Part shown: piece by piece, positions 32,215 to 45,100 of the stretch
Numbering within the stretch: the first letter of the stretch is position 1
Layout of the letters: every line of letters begins with the position of its first letter
Source: Silene latifolia
Lineage: Eukaryota; Streptophyta; Magnoliopsida; Caryophyllales; Caryophyllaceae
Direction: 5' to 3'
DNA length: 64,000 bases
Assembly: GCF_048544455.1 (NCBI RefSeq)
Contig: NC_133526.1
Location: 698,001 to 762,000, forward strand
The notes under the pieces: model-generated
Database searches by the model: none
What the model was told of the DNA's origin: nothing
Seen by the model: the letters and a program-made list of their open reading frames with translations, nothing else
Made by a program: the position numbers and the translations under genes

Positions 32215-32325
32215 TCGGTTAAGACTGTCCTAAGTTTAGGCGGCACTCACAACCGATTAGAATTAGCAAAATAAAAGGAGGGTTGTGAGAGGTCTTAACT
32301 TAAGACGGTCTTAAACAAGACCTAC
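32215..32325. mobile_element. Short MITE-like inverted repeat in a VPS52 intron
   Basis: GGTTAAGACTGTCCTAAGTTTA at the left is roughly mirrored by TTAACTTAAGACGGTCTTAA at the right. The AAGACGGT core resembles the 188-bp MITE family ends. Target duplication not resolved. Confidence 0.4.
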
Positions 32326-34988
32326 AGATCATCTAATTGTATGAATAAGGCAATATTAACACACGGTACTCACTTGTATTTCATGAGCACACTTTGTTGT
32401 AGAATCTGGATGTTTGTTTTCGGTTTTCTCAATGCATAAAGCTTCTGAACAGTGAACTCAAACACCTACAAAATTATCCATGAATCTGTTGCTCAGCCAT
32501 AAGAAAGTAAGTGGCAAGATTAATATGCAACCAAGATGCTAAGATGACAGATTGATAGAACAATGAATTTCGAACAACTTTTTGACAGTACTGGGCGTAA
32601 AAACGATGCAAAAGCACAAAATGTAAAATTCTGGCATAAAGAGCTCAAATCTGCTTAATCTTAGCGATCGTTTGGTCACCTTGGAAATTGCCTTCTGGCG
32701 AAGTCTTTCTAACTCGGGCTGGACATCTTTCAGAGCCATTGATGTACTCACAAAAGAATCTGTAGCCACAAACTTCAACTTTTTACTGAGTATCTCCAGA
32801 GTTCTCATATACTCGTCATTGACCTGGATAAGAATTAAAAGTATCAGTCAGCACGCCACACTAGAAAATACAGACATGTACAATACCCACCATAAAAAAA
32901 AAAATTAAAAAAAATCGTTTCTTAAACTATCAAATTATAGATCCTGGAAATTTAAGCTGCCACGATCAGCAATTACCTCACCATCAACAATAACATCAAT
33001 CATCCTTGGTGGGACAATAATATCTTCGACAAATTTCGCCAACTTTAATTTGATTCTGCAACCTAGTACAACATTAGGACCATTAAGCAGTTGGTGCATA
33101 AACGGTGTAGAAACAGAAAGCATAACATTATTGTTGACCCTCAACAATAAATTTTAGCTAGAATGGGAATCAGAAAGAAGGGAGGGGGAGATTAAGTTGA
33201 TTAGGACCATTAGTGAAACATTTGTAGACAAACTTCGCGGTTGTTAACTAATTTACTACTAAAAGAAAAGGAAATAAAGAAAATCACCAAAGACACATCA
33301 ACCCATTTTGGCATCATACCTTGCAATTCTTCAGCTTCAAACCCATGTCCATTGACTTTTCTTGGAGAACTTTTATATCCGAACTTATCGATCCAATCTT
33401 AGCCTGACCAAATCAGCAACATTATTAAGAAAACATGCGGCAATTGAGGAATTAATGCAAGTAAGTCAGTTAAAAAAAAAATTTACAGAAAAAACACCAG
33501 TTACGACTTAACTTACAACTGATCATATGGACTCATCCACCACCAATCGAAAAATGTATCACAGTCCAGAAAGCAAAATAAACTAAGGGGGTTACAGGAA
33601 AGGGAAAGGGAATGGGGGGACATGAGTTTGAAGACCCCCATTCCCTTGTTTGGTTAGCCCATTTTTCCTTACCCTTTCCCCAAACTTCATTTTAGGTTCT
33701 CCCCTCATTCCCCCATTTTCGTTCCTCAACCCCCCAAAAGGGTATCCCATTCCCTACTACCTCCATACACCATCTACATACACCACTTCAACAGCCAACA
33801 CCCACCAACACCTCCCACTGACCCCATCGGTAGTGCCAGCACCGGCGCCCCTCCCTCTACCACCCCCGGCGGCAACAACTCTCCAAGCCTCACCTCAAAC
33901 ACCCAACCCAACCACAAAAAGGCCCATACCCACCCTCGAAACACCCTCCCCCGCCCCCAAAAATACCAGATTTGGGGTTTTTGGGGACTCCAGGGGAGGG
34001 GGGGTCGAGGATGGGGCTGATCTGGGACTCATCACTGAGATTTATTAACCATCAAATATATTTACTTAATCAACAATCCTACTCAAATATTCCTTGTTCA
34101 AAGCTAGTTCACATTGAAATCATCAGGGACAACTTTACCAGATAGTTATCACATACCTGAAAGCCATTGAGAAGGGATTTCATCTGTGACAAGATGATAT
34201 CGCAGTCACGGATTTGATCGTTGAGTGATAAAATATTGTCACTTTCTTGTATATAATCCTGCGTAGTTACAAGGAGATAGAGCAATAAGATATCGTACAA
34301 AACCAAGGCAATGATGCAAGAACTTCTATCAAGTACAACCAAATCATAAAAAGTTCTTCGTATTCGGTATATTTGTTCGAGTGCCACAACTCCCACAGGG
34401 CCACAAGTATAAATAAGATTCCTTTCAAGAAAATACAAAGAAATGTTGAATCAAACAAATCATAGAATGTGAAACCAACAGAACACAAACCTGAATAGAG
34501 TCTAACTCGACTTCTCGTAAGTTTTTCTCAACCGTCTTTGTGTAATCACGTAGTTTGATACCTTTTGACAGGATGTTAGCTACCACCTGCACAGGAGAGA
34601 GTTCATTATATTGTAAACAACACATTTTATAAAGTAAAAAAAAAAAGCCTAAAAAACCTTTGGCTGATAATTAAATGTTTTCAACCGCCAGTAACTGAAA
34701 CAAGGTTCAACAGCGGAGCACCACGGAGATATCAAACGGATAGGTAGCTCTGTTTAGCCAAGTGATATCCCCAAAAGTATCTTAATCTTATGAACAGCTA
34801 ACAAATCTAATGGCACATCAGCATAACAAACAAGCCTTCGATAATTTTCCAAGAAATGGCACATCGGTACCTAATTAATCCTGAGCGGGAATTTCAAATG
34901 CCTTGTTAGGGAGTGCAATAGTCATTTCCTGATAGAAGTCATGCTCTTGATCATTATACTATTGAGACCCCAACCCCTTATTCTTTAA

Positions 34989-35282
34989 GGGTGTATTCGG
35001 ATTGAGTGATTTGGAGGGAAAAGAAAGGGAGGGGAATAGGGGATTTAAAATCCCTTGTTTGGATAGGAAATGAGGGTGGAGGGAAATGGTGAGGGAGAGA
35101 TTTGGAGGGATCCAATTTCCCTCCTCCAAGCCTAATCAAAATCTCTCCACAATAGGCAAGATTTGGAGGGAAATTGTATCCAAACACCCACACCACATTC
35201 CCCCCCTTCCCTTCTCTTCCTTTCCCTTCCCTCCTTCCCCCTCCCCTCCCTTTCCCTCCATTTTTGCTATCCAAACACACCC
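34989..35282. mobile_element. Tourist-like MITE (294 bp) in a VPS52 intron
   Basis: Ends GGGTGTATTCGGAT on the left and the complement of GGGTGTGTTTGGAT on the right, flanked by TAA on both sides (34986-34988, 35283-35285), as for PIF/Harbinger MITEs. The interior is G/A-rich on the left and C/T-rich on the right, making a long foldback. Confidence 0.85.
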
Positions 35283-36119
35283 TAAGAGCAAATGCCCACC
35301 AAAAGATGATCATCATCTTCCCCAACAAAAGCAACAAGAAGCTCATAACATCATTGTATGCCTATTAGGCACGCCATTTAGTAAGCTTTAGGTAATATAA
35401 AAGGAGCCGTACAAGCAGACTTAACTTAAAGAACTTTCATCTCAAGGGACCCATCTAGCCCACGTGTTGCGGGGCAAGATGGATCAGATGCACGCATCCT
35501 TCCTCCCGTGTGAAACACAAAAGCAGCTAATAGATGACCCATAATGAAAGTTCCAATTTAACATGCATCAAAGTCAGATAATGGTGAGAGTCTTTGTCCC
35601 CGTAGGAAATGGAAACTCCAAAAAGACACCAAATCAGTACACACTAGGACCAGAGAGGGGGGGGAGCTTCCCAGGTTAGGGTAGCAAGTTATTCCCGCTA
35701 AACAACAAAATTTGCAGGTTAATCATGAGTCCTATAACCTGAACGGTAACAAGGTTTTGTTCAAGTTGTATATATCAATAAGAAGATGAAGACAGATCGT
35801 GACGACAAACCAAAATCTATAAACATCAAGTACTTGAAGAAAAGCAAATAATACAATCTGGAAATCTCCAAAATTAAGAGAAGTGACCGAGAGAGCACTT
35901 ACGTCATCACCTTTACATTCTTCCAATTCATGTTGAAGTCCTTCAAGTGAGACATCATCACTAAAAGAAAAAGTTAAATGTTACATAAGCTGAAATAAAG
36001 GTGAAAGAGGGACGGGGGAGACAATGCCAATAAACTACCTTGCTGAGCGATCTACCAGTGAATGAGTAGCACTATTGCCACTGTTCAGCCTAATATAGCA
36101 AATACCTTGCACAAATAAC

Positions 36120-37270
36120 TCTGACAGATGGAGCCCGCGGGAGTGTTCATAATTCCACAAGAATGGGAAAATATTTGGCATTTCCTCCAAAATGGTTAAC
36201 CGGCCAATTCTAGATCATTAGTTACACAAATAAACGTCCCTTAATATTCACTACTCGCTACCTCATTGTTAAGTGAAGAATTTGATCGATTCCTTAATTC
36301 TTAAGATGCTACCCAAGAGAGTACTCCAGAATCCTACTATAGTAAGACTTTACTCCTCACTCATCCTGCAACCTATATTACTACTATCCTTTGTGAAGTA
36401 CGGAGTATATAAGCATCCTTAGCAAAGAATACGCACAAGGAATTGACGTTTTAAGCTTTCTCTTACTCCAACAACAACAAAATGCATCAACCAGTTTTAA
36501 GAAACTAGCTTTAAATCATCATCAACGTCTAACTCAACGACATTACCCAAGTACCTCAAGGGATCACCATGATAGCAGGCTAAGGGGATCAAGCGTACGC
36601 AACCTTACTTATCCTCCACATCTAATAATCAACAAGAACTAGAGGCCAATCATTTATAAAACAATTTTCCCTTCTATTTTTATTTAGGAATTGATCCTTG
36701 TGACAATGATTTAGTCGACTGCCAGCAAACTAGCTACAAAAAGCATAAGAATACACCTGTCAAAGTCATCCTCAATGGAAAAATAACTATGCCAGATGGA
36801 GCACACAGAAGTGTTCGTAATTCCAAAAGAATGGGAAAACATTTTCATTTGCCCCCAAAATGGTTAACCGGTCAATGTAGTGACACTGATTACACGTCCC
36901 TCCCTATTCCCTATTCGGTACCTCACTGTTAAGTGAAGAACTTGATCACTTCCTTAAATTATTAAAATGCTACCCACGAGAGTACTCCAGAATCCTACCA
37001 GACTTCACTCCCCACTCCCCACTCATCCTCCAAACTGCATAACTACTATCCTTAATTCCTTAAGCCTTAGTAAAGTACGGAGTATATAAGCATCCTTTGC
37101 AAAGAACACGCTCAAATAATTGATGCTTACATACAATTTTAAGAAGGTAGCTTGAAAATTGAAATATCATTAACGTCTAATTCAACGGGACAAAGTACCT
37201 CAAGGGCTCACTCAAATTAACGGCTATGGGAGTCACATGCAGACAACCTTACTTATCGTCAACACCTACT
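36120..37270. repeat. Diverged tandem duplication in VPS52 intron 2
   Basis: 36121-36640 and 36790-37270 share AAGAATGGGAAAA, ATGGTTAACCGG, GAGAGTACTCCAGAATCCTA and GTACGGAGTATATAAGCATC in the same order. A third, shorter relative lies at 47870-47960. Confidence 0.75.
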
Positions 37271-37886
37271 AATCAACAAAAACCACAAACCATTCATTTG
37301 GAAAACAAAGATTTGCCCTTCTGTTTAATTTAGGATACATATAATCATTCCTACGGCTCTAATTATTACGACGATGATTCATATTACTCGACCTAGGATA
37401 CATACAATCATACCTACGACTCTAATTATTACGACGATGATGATTCATATTAGTCGACCGCAAATTATGAACAGTACCCAGCAAACTATCTTCTGTACAA
37501 AAACCATAAAAACACACCTGCCAAAGTCATCCTCAATGGACAAATCACCAACAAATGCCCCTAAATCAAGCACATCCATTGAAGTTTCAACATTTCCTCC
37601 ATTACAGACCTCCTATGATCAATATAAAACACAATTAACACAAATTATCATGTGGGTAGTTCAATAATTGTTGATTAATGCTTAATTAAATCAATTCAAA
37701 CTTCAATTAACACAAATTATCATGTGGGTATTTCAATAATTGTTGATTAATGCGTAATTAAATCAATAAAAACAACAATTAACAGATATTATCAAGTGGG
37801 TATTTCAATAATTGTTGATTAATGCATAATTAAATCATAAAATTGAGAAAAATAAAAGAACTATGAAGTATATATAGTACCGTCAT

Positions 37887-38263
37887 TTGGTTAGTTGCAG
37901 TGTTATCAGCAATGGGAGATCGAGTGTAACTTTACTGCATTGATCTGGGTTCTTTTGTTATACTGATCGAGATAGAGATTGTTTTGTTGAAGAAACGAGA
38001 TCATCATTAATTCGATTATGGGCGTGCGGGTTGACGCCTTGACCACAGTCGAGTCGAACACAAGTAGAGTATCCACTAAAGGTTATCAATTTTTGCCTCA
38101 GAGCGTGCGGGTTGGCAGCTTCGGGACGGGTTAGTACTTAGTAAGATGGTCTTTGTATTTTTTTTTTTTTTACAATATCTTCAGAATGGGTTAGTGGTAA
38201 ACTAATATCGGAAATTAGTTGGGAGTTGTTTTGATTTTTTATGATATTTTAATTTTAATTCTA
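37887..38263. other. Upstream region of VPS52, no other gene seen
   Basis: Probable 5' UTR and promoter of VPS52 on the minus strand. I could not place a TATA box or transcription start with confidence. Confidence 0.5.
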
Positions 38264-39370
38264 ACTAGTATTGGTGCCCGGCTTCGCCCGGGCTACCTCT
38301 ACTTACTATTAATTTTTTTTTCATTAAATAAAATTATTTGAAGATGTATAACCCATAAATTATCATTAATATATTTTTTATAACATATTCTAAAATTACG
38401 ATGAAATAAATTTTGAGACAAATTCACTACTCCCGCTATTAATATTTTACTCTTATATTAATGAAACAATAGTAATAACATTTCACTACTTGCCCGTAAT
38501 CATTGTTACTTTCACTACTCCCGCCGTAATTATTGTTACAGTCACTACTGCCGCATTAATATTGATAATTTCACTACTCCCGCCGTAATTATTGTTATTT
38601 TCACTATTGACGCATTAATATTGATTATTACACTACTCCCGTTGTTGTTTCTACCACTCTCACTAATCTCGTTAAAAATATTGTTACTTTTACTATTCAA
38701 ATGAGTGATTACTATCAGATAACTATATTTAATGTTACTACAATTCTTTTCTTTACTGACGAAATTACTTTTACTACTTAGATATGCAATTTTAAGAAGA
38801 TTATATATTTATATAAATATATTACATATAATGAATCTAACTTGAATTATTTATAACCTACTTATTATATTTTTGTAAGTTAAATAATTAACATCTCTTT
38901 ACACATCTAATAAACTATAAAGTTTAATAAAATTGCATAAAGTTTAAATTTAGTATATAATTTTATGATGATAATAATTAATATCATAAGTGTGCATATT
39001 CATACTAATTAATTATTTAAGTTTAAGGAAATTGACTATCTTCTAGTCTTCTATAAATATTTAGGAAAATTATCAGACATCTTCTTTCTTTTAGTCTCCT
39101 TGAAATTGACCATCTTAATTAATTATTTTATTTTAAGGAAATTGGCCATCGTAATTAATTATTTTATTTTAAGAAAATTAACTATGTTTAGGAAAATTAT
39201 CAAACTTCCATATAATTTAATTTTAACCCAAACTATATAGTATTTGCATTGAGATCCCTTAATCGGGTCCATCACACGGTGCTAGTGATTTAAAACTATA
39301 TAGTATAATTAATTTGTATAACTTTCTTTAATTACATTGAAGTCCCTTGGTTTCTGGATTTAATATATAG
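38264..39370 (-). mobile_element. Non-autonomous Helitron, tandem copy 1
   Basis: On the minus strand the 3' end is a hairpin (GCCCGG, loop GCGAAG, CCGGGC), seven bases, then CTAGT followed by host T, which fits the Helitron 3' terminus rule. The 5' edge is inferred from the point where copies 1 and 2 stop matching (TACTATATATTAAATCC); a canonical TC start is not evident. The interior has many TTTCACTACTCCCGCCG-like short repeats. No Rep/helicase. Confidence 0.75.
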
Positions 39371-39371
39371 T

Positions 39372-40452
39372 ACTAGTATTGGTGCCCGGCTTCGCCCGGG
39401 CTACCTCTACTTACCATTATTTTTTTTTTTCATTAAATAAAATTACTTAAAGTTGCATAACCCTTAAATTTATCATTAATATATTTTTAAATGACATATC
39501 TTAAAATTACGATGAAATAAATTTTGAGACAAATTCACTACTCTCGCTATTAATATTTTTTTTAATGAAACAATAGTAATAACATTTTACTACTTGCCCA
39601 TAATCACTGTTACTTTCACTACTCCCGCCGTAATTATTGTTACTGTCACTACTGCCGCATTAATATTGATAATTTCACTACTCCCGCCGTAATTATTGTT
39701 ACTTTCACTATTGCCGCATTAATATTGATTATTTCACTACTCTCGTTGTTGTTTCTACCACTTTCAATAATCTCGCTGATAATATTGTTACTTTTACTAT
39801 TCAAATGAGTGATTGCTATCATAAAACTATATCTAATGTTATTATAATTCTTTTCTTTACTGACGAAACTACTTTTACTACTTAGAAATGCAATTTTAAG
39901 AATCATGCAATATTAATATATTATATGTTATGAAATCTAACTTGAATTAGTTATAACCTACTTATAATATATTTTTGTATTTGTATGTTAAATAATTACC
40001 ATCTACATCTAATAAACTATAAATTTTAATAAAATTACATAAATTTTAAATTTAATATATAATTTTATAATAATAATAATTAATACCATAAGTGTGCATG
40101 TTTATACTAATTAATTATTTTATTTTAAGGAAATTGACCATCTTTTAGTCTTCTATAAATACTTAGGAAAATTGATATAATTATTTATTTTATTTTAAGG
40201 AAATTGACCATCTTAATTAATTATTTTATTTTAAGGAAATTAACCATGTTTTAGTCTACAAATGTTTAGGAAAATTATCAAGCATCTATACAATTTAATT
40301 TTAACCCCAACTATATAATATTTGCATTGAGATCCCTTAATCGGGTCCATCACACGGTGCTAGTAATTTAAAACTATATAGTATAATTAATTTGTATAAC
40401 TTTCTTTAATTAAATCAAAGTCCCTTGGTTTCTGGATTTAATATATAGTATT
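39372..40452 (-). mobile_element. Non-autonomous Helitron, tandem copy 2
   Basis: Same structure and about 85-90% similar by eye, joined head-to-tail to copy 1: the CTAGT end of this copy (39372-39376) abuts the 5' end of copy 1. Confidence 0.75.
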
Positions 40453-41483
40453 GATTGATATTTCGAGTTTCACATACTTTCAAACTTTTAATATGAAAAA
40501 TTTACTTAGCGGGCTTTGGAGCGTGTTGACAGGCAACAAATATTTTAATACGAAACAAATATGGCCATATGGGGTACTTCTTAATAACGTGATTATGTGA
40601 GGTAGTAGTTATCAACAAACTCGTCAATTTAAGACATTCATTTTCCGATTTTTTTTATTTTTTTTTCTTAAATTTGTTAGTTTTCATTAATTTTTACAAA
40701 TAAATCGTTAATTTTTATATATGATGTATCTTTTCAACAATTTGTATAAGACGGTATAAATTTGACTTGTTACTTAAATTTATAGATTATTCAAGTTATT
40801 TCAAATTATATTTTTTTTTCTAAAACTTGTCACTACTAACAATAATGTAGTTATATAGTCGTGGATATCAAGCCACCATAAGTCCATAAGCAAAAATTTT
40901 GTGCATTTTTTACAATTTAAGTGTTAAAAGAAGATAAAATACATAATGTTTATATTAAAAGAGAATCGTACCAAGTCTTTTTTTTATTTAAGGAGATTGT
41001 ATTACAATCAAACCACACAGCCAACTTCTTTTTTTTTTTTTTGGTACATTCCACACAGCCAACTTCTGAAGATGGCTTATTCATCCATTAAAATTTATTT
41101 ATCCTTTATTTTTTGGTGGTATAAGGTTATATTTGGCAAAATTAGGGGGAAATTTGGCTGAAACATGAAATAGTAGTTGAAATTTTAAATGATCATTGAA
41201 AGTTTAAAACCTAGTTGAAAATTGTTAAGCTAACCGAAAATTATGACTTGATATTTGACATGGTAGCTGATATTATTAACATCAATAATAATTTTCTTGT
41301 ATGAGTGTATGATGGTCTTTTTCATATTTTTTTTAGAGAGTGACCATTTTTTTTTTCAATAGTGATCACTTTGAAAAAAAATGATCACTATTTAACCAAA
41401 AGTGGTCATTTTCTCCTGGTCGCATGTACGACCGTCGTACAAGAAAATTTGTGTATCAACGTTGTTTGGTGAACTAGTTAATA
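40453..41483. other. Intergenic, no gene seen
   Basis: AT-rich DNA with poly-T runs, no supported coding or repeat feature. Confidence 0.55.
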
Positions 41484-41661
41484 CTCCCTTCTATTCAACT
41501 AGATGTTTATACTTATTTTTCATGAATCTTTTTAGGAGAGGTCATGTGGAGGTGGGTGAGGCCATTTATTACATGTTAAATCATGCCAAAATAGGGAAAT
41601 GTAAACAATTAGTTGAACCTGTCAATAAAGGAAAATATAAACTTGTAATGAAAAGGGGGAG
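41484..41661. mobile_element. Stowaway-like MITE (178 bp)
   Basis: Ends CTCCCTT… and …GGGGGAG with TA on both sides, the mariner/Stowaway target duplication. Inner arms TTCAACTAGATGTTTATA and TGTAAACAATTAGTTGAA are inverted. Confidence 0.75.
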
Positions 41662-42086
41662 TATCTGATAAAATGGACATAATCATGATTTTATTATTGT
41701 TGTAACAATCAAAAGGATTAACAAAATAAAAAGTTCTAGATAACTTATTTTTTACATGCTATTTTAGTAGTTATTTTATCTAGCTTGCTAAATAAGCTAT
41801 ATGTCAAACACTTACCGAAAAATAATGTGGGTCAAATTTTGGCCAAATAAGCTAACTAAAATAATGTACCGAAATAGATCTTATATTGTCCCTGTGACAA
41901 CCTTTGTATAGACATCATGGTCATATCGCCTTGCATTGTAAACTTTGATTTTAGTATCCACCGAATTATGATTTATATAAATGGTCGGATTTAAAGGAAA
42001 TTAATCGTATCTACTACATTATATCCTACGATCAAATAGTTCTCTATACGAAAATATTTTTCCTTAATTAGTCAGATCGAAATAAT

Positions 42087-42095
42087 TATATAAAA
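42087..42095 (+). promoter_or_regulatory. TATA box of the plus-strand 2OGD gene
   Basis: TATATAAAA, 84-92 bp upstream of the ATG at 42179. A purine-rich leader with AAAAAAGAGCAC precedes the start. Confidence 0.5.
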
Positions 42096-42178
42096 TTAAT
42101 AATTTCGCCCCCCGATATCAAAGTTTAAGAGTTTCTGCACAATTTCTCACACACGAAAAAAAGAGCACAATTTATTTA

Positions 42179-45100
42179 ATGGAAACATCTTTGTTGAGCT
42201 GCTTAACAAAAAGAAAAGTCTCTGAAAAGTATGTATTTCCACCAGAAAAAAGACCAGATTTACAAGCTGTACAGAAAACCATTATTCCAATTGTTGATCT
42301 CCATGATGAAAAAACTAATGGGCAACACATTGTAAAGGATAGGATGTCTTATGGATTGTTCCAAGTATGTCCAACCTTTTTTTAGATCTTGCTTAAGACG
42401 ATTTTAAGTTAAAATTTCTCACAGTTCTCTTTTTATTTCAATATTATTTAAATTGATTGTGAGTAAGCCTTAACTTAAGATCGTTTAATGAAAATAATTT
42501 GCATATTCTTTTAGGATTTATAATGTGTGTAACTTATTACAAAATTTGTATTACTTTCGGTTGAAAATCCTTTGATATTTGTAATTAGCTTAATCGTTGC
42601 TTCGTTTGTGCAAGAAAAATTAATCAATTACAATTATGAGTCTCGAACTTTTTTAATGAGGAAAAATATAAAACAATGAGTAGACATGTCAAAACGGCGC
42701 GATCGTGAGGGGCATGGGTTCGGTCATTTACGATCCGGAAAAAAATACAGATCGAGTATGTTCCATATTGATATATACAGGTTTCAGATCGGGTTAGGTT
42801 CAGAATCGTTGGATTAACACATTTTTACAAATATTATTTTTCCTTAATTTTAATTATAATAATTATAGGTATTCTTAATTTTTATAAATTCAAGTTTTAT
42901 AAAGTATGATACTAGTAAAGATATTATTTATTAAACACTATTAAATATCACGACATTATACAAACTATTGATCAGTTGGTACATATTGACAACCAGTGAC
43001 TACTAACTAGATTGATATGGTAATTACTTGATTAATCATGTACATGTAGTAAATTACTAGTGTATATCTTGTGCAAAATGACGATTTTTTAAATTGTACG
43101 ATAGATATCATTCAACAGTAAGCTAATAATTTTTAACTGCAATTTGAATTTTTACTTTGGATCTATAATTGTTAAAGCGTGGTATCAAGAGATCAATGAG
43201 AAAATTTGCCATTTTTACTAAATAAAATTGGCAGATAAATTTAAATTATTTTTATCAATTTATTATTTATTGTATAATAACATTGTCAATTTATCTAAAA
43301 TAATTAATGGTTCTTTTTTTTATCTAGATAAAACCTTATATTATTGTAAAGACTATCCTCATCTAAGGCATGAGGCATGGCCTAGGTAACGAGGGTGGAG
43401 GACTATGTTAATCAAAACTGAAGTATATAATTAGGACAACCTGAGAAAAAAAATGATAATACCTTATTTGATAAACTTGACCTCCTTTATGACATAGTAG
43501 GGGTCAACACTTGATTAGTTGGACGCAACTAACGAGAAGAAAAAGTTGGAGAGAAGGTTGACGGGGTAAAAATGTGGGATTTGATTGAAAAGTGACTGGG
43601 TGGTGAGTGGTGACATTTTCTCAATGATTGGTGTAGGTGAGTGAAGTTAAATAAGGTGAAATTGAGTTTTTCTAACATGTGCTCAATGAGCATATCGTAA
43701 GATGCCAATTAAGGAAGGATTTGCAACATTAATTCTAGTGTGATAATCATGAGTTTATATTTCAATTTCTCATGATATATTATTATATCGTTACAAATCC
43801 TTCTTTAATTGATATGTAAGATGCCATATATGCGAAAATTGTGGTAAAAGTATTAGATCCAATTATAAAAAATTAAATGTTTAAAAGGTTTTATTGACAC
43901 ATGAAAATCATATGTTGACCTAACCATCTTAGGTCAACTATAGTAAAATACAGGTGCATGTAAATCTTAGATTCTCAAATTAATTTTGGGTAAAGATTAA
44001 TCTGGGTTTAAGGACTCATTGAGATGTGGTTAAGATGGTCGTTCGCGAGTGGTGGGAAAGGGAAGATGTGGATAGTCCGTAATTTAGATAGAGCATTGGT
44101 GACTGTGGTTATGGTGAATGGTGGTGGTGGTGGTGTTTGTGGGGGATGATGATTATATGGATAAAGATTGGTTGGGTAATAGCCAATAGGTAAGAAGGAG
44201 ATGGTGAGAGTGACTTGTTAAACAGGTAGCCGGTCATTTGAGTGTATTATAAGAAGAAGGGGTCAATTGTACGGTATATTGTGAGTTAAATTAAAGTATA
44301 GATTATTTTGAGAAGACCAGTAATAGTCTGGAGTATTCTTATTAAATAATCTTTTTTTTTTAAATAAATAGATGATGCACTTCAAGTTTTGGAAAAAAAT
44401 CCTTACTATTTAAACAATGAATGTTTGGTATTTTTAAATAGCTGAACTACTACTCTGCCTGATAAATGATCATTTACGATCATATAACACCAGTTTTTTT
44501 TTTTATTGTGGACAAATATAAAAAAAATGTGGACAAATATATAAAAAATGTCCTATAGTGATAAATACGTAAGTTATTCTCTTTGAATTTTGATATTTTC
44601 ATTTGTTTATGATCTTCAAAAACTAAACTTAAGTCACAAGCCATGTTCAAATGGCTCTAAACTGGTCTTTAATCAATTTGACACACTCTCATGTCTGACT
44701 AGATTCTTAATTCTTTATTTAACAATAATACTTTAAAACATTACATTTTTGTTTTGGACGAATATTACATTTTTACGATAAATGAAAGTAAACTAGCTAG
44801 AACAGGTTATGAAGGAGACTTAAATTAAATTGGATCAAATAAATGCCTAGTTAGTCTCTCTTAAAATGAGCATATCCTTTGAAAGTTAAAATGGGTCATA
44901 TAATATACAACTTGTATCGATTAGAAAATATTTCACACAAATTTGTTTAAGACGAAGATTCTATTTTAAACTTAAAACAGATCAAATATTATAGATGAGA
45001 CAAAAATGTAATGCTTAGGAGCTAGCAAAATATTTGTCTCATATATTCGAGTGAGGTGTTATTTGACCAGTTTAATCTTAAAATGCATATATCCGTTTTA

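Larger units (their letters stand above)
26724..37886 (-). pseudogene. VPS52: VPS52 (GARP/EARP complex subunit), near-full-length pseudogene
   Basis: VPS52 (POK in Arabidopsis) tethers endosome-derived vesicles at the Golgi. Exons, 5' to 3': 37881-37886, 37518-37612, 36039-36089, 35903-35960, 34491-34586, 34157-34258, 33320-33403, 32977-33062, 32680-32823, 32374-32465, 30531-30582 (partial), 29943-30125, 29590-29705, 29403-29461, 28617-28717, 28491-28541, 27941-28120, 27711-27845, 27544-27615, 27133-27190 and 26788-27035. Diagnostic stretches include LGAFVGDLSIEDD, SLEGLQHELEEC, KFVEDIIVPPRMIDV, VRAAYIDTMNK, VHPHYVMRRYAEFTAS and VEPLVKDFGSRWK. Lesions: a 5-bp insertion in the exon at 32977-33062 (86 nt where 81 keeps frame); the exon at 30531 cut by a hAT element, with its 5' half missing; a GC donor after 28617; a likely 2-bp insertion at the donor after 27544; and a 7-bp tandem duplication giving a stop at 26788-26790, after which the ancestral tail still runs to a stop at 26724. 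Introns carry MITEs. Several lesions in otherwise clean exons suggest recent decay; assembly error could explain one or two but not all. Confidence 0.88.

Noticed and set aside
33580-34050. 132-codon Pro/Thr-rich plus-strand frame in a VPS52 intron
   Set aside because: It lies antisense to an intron in C-rich MITE-like DNA; no domain and biased composition explain the open frame.
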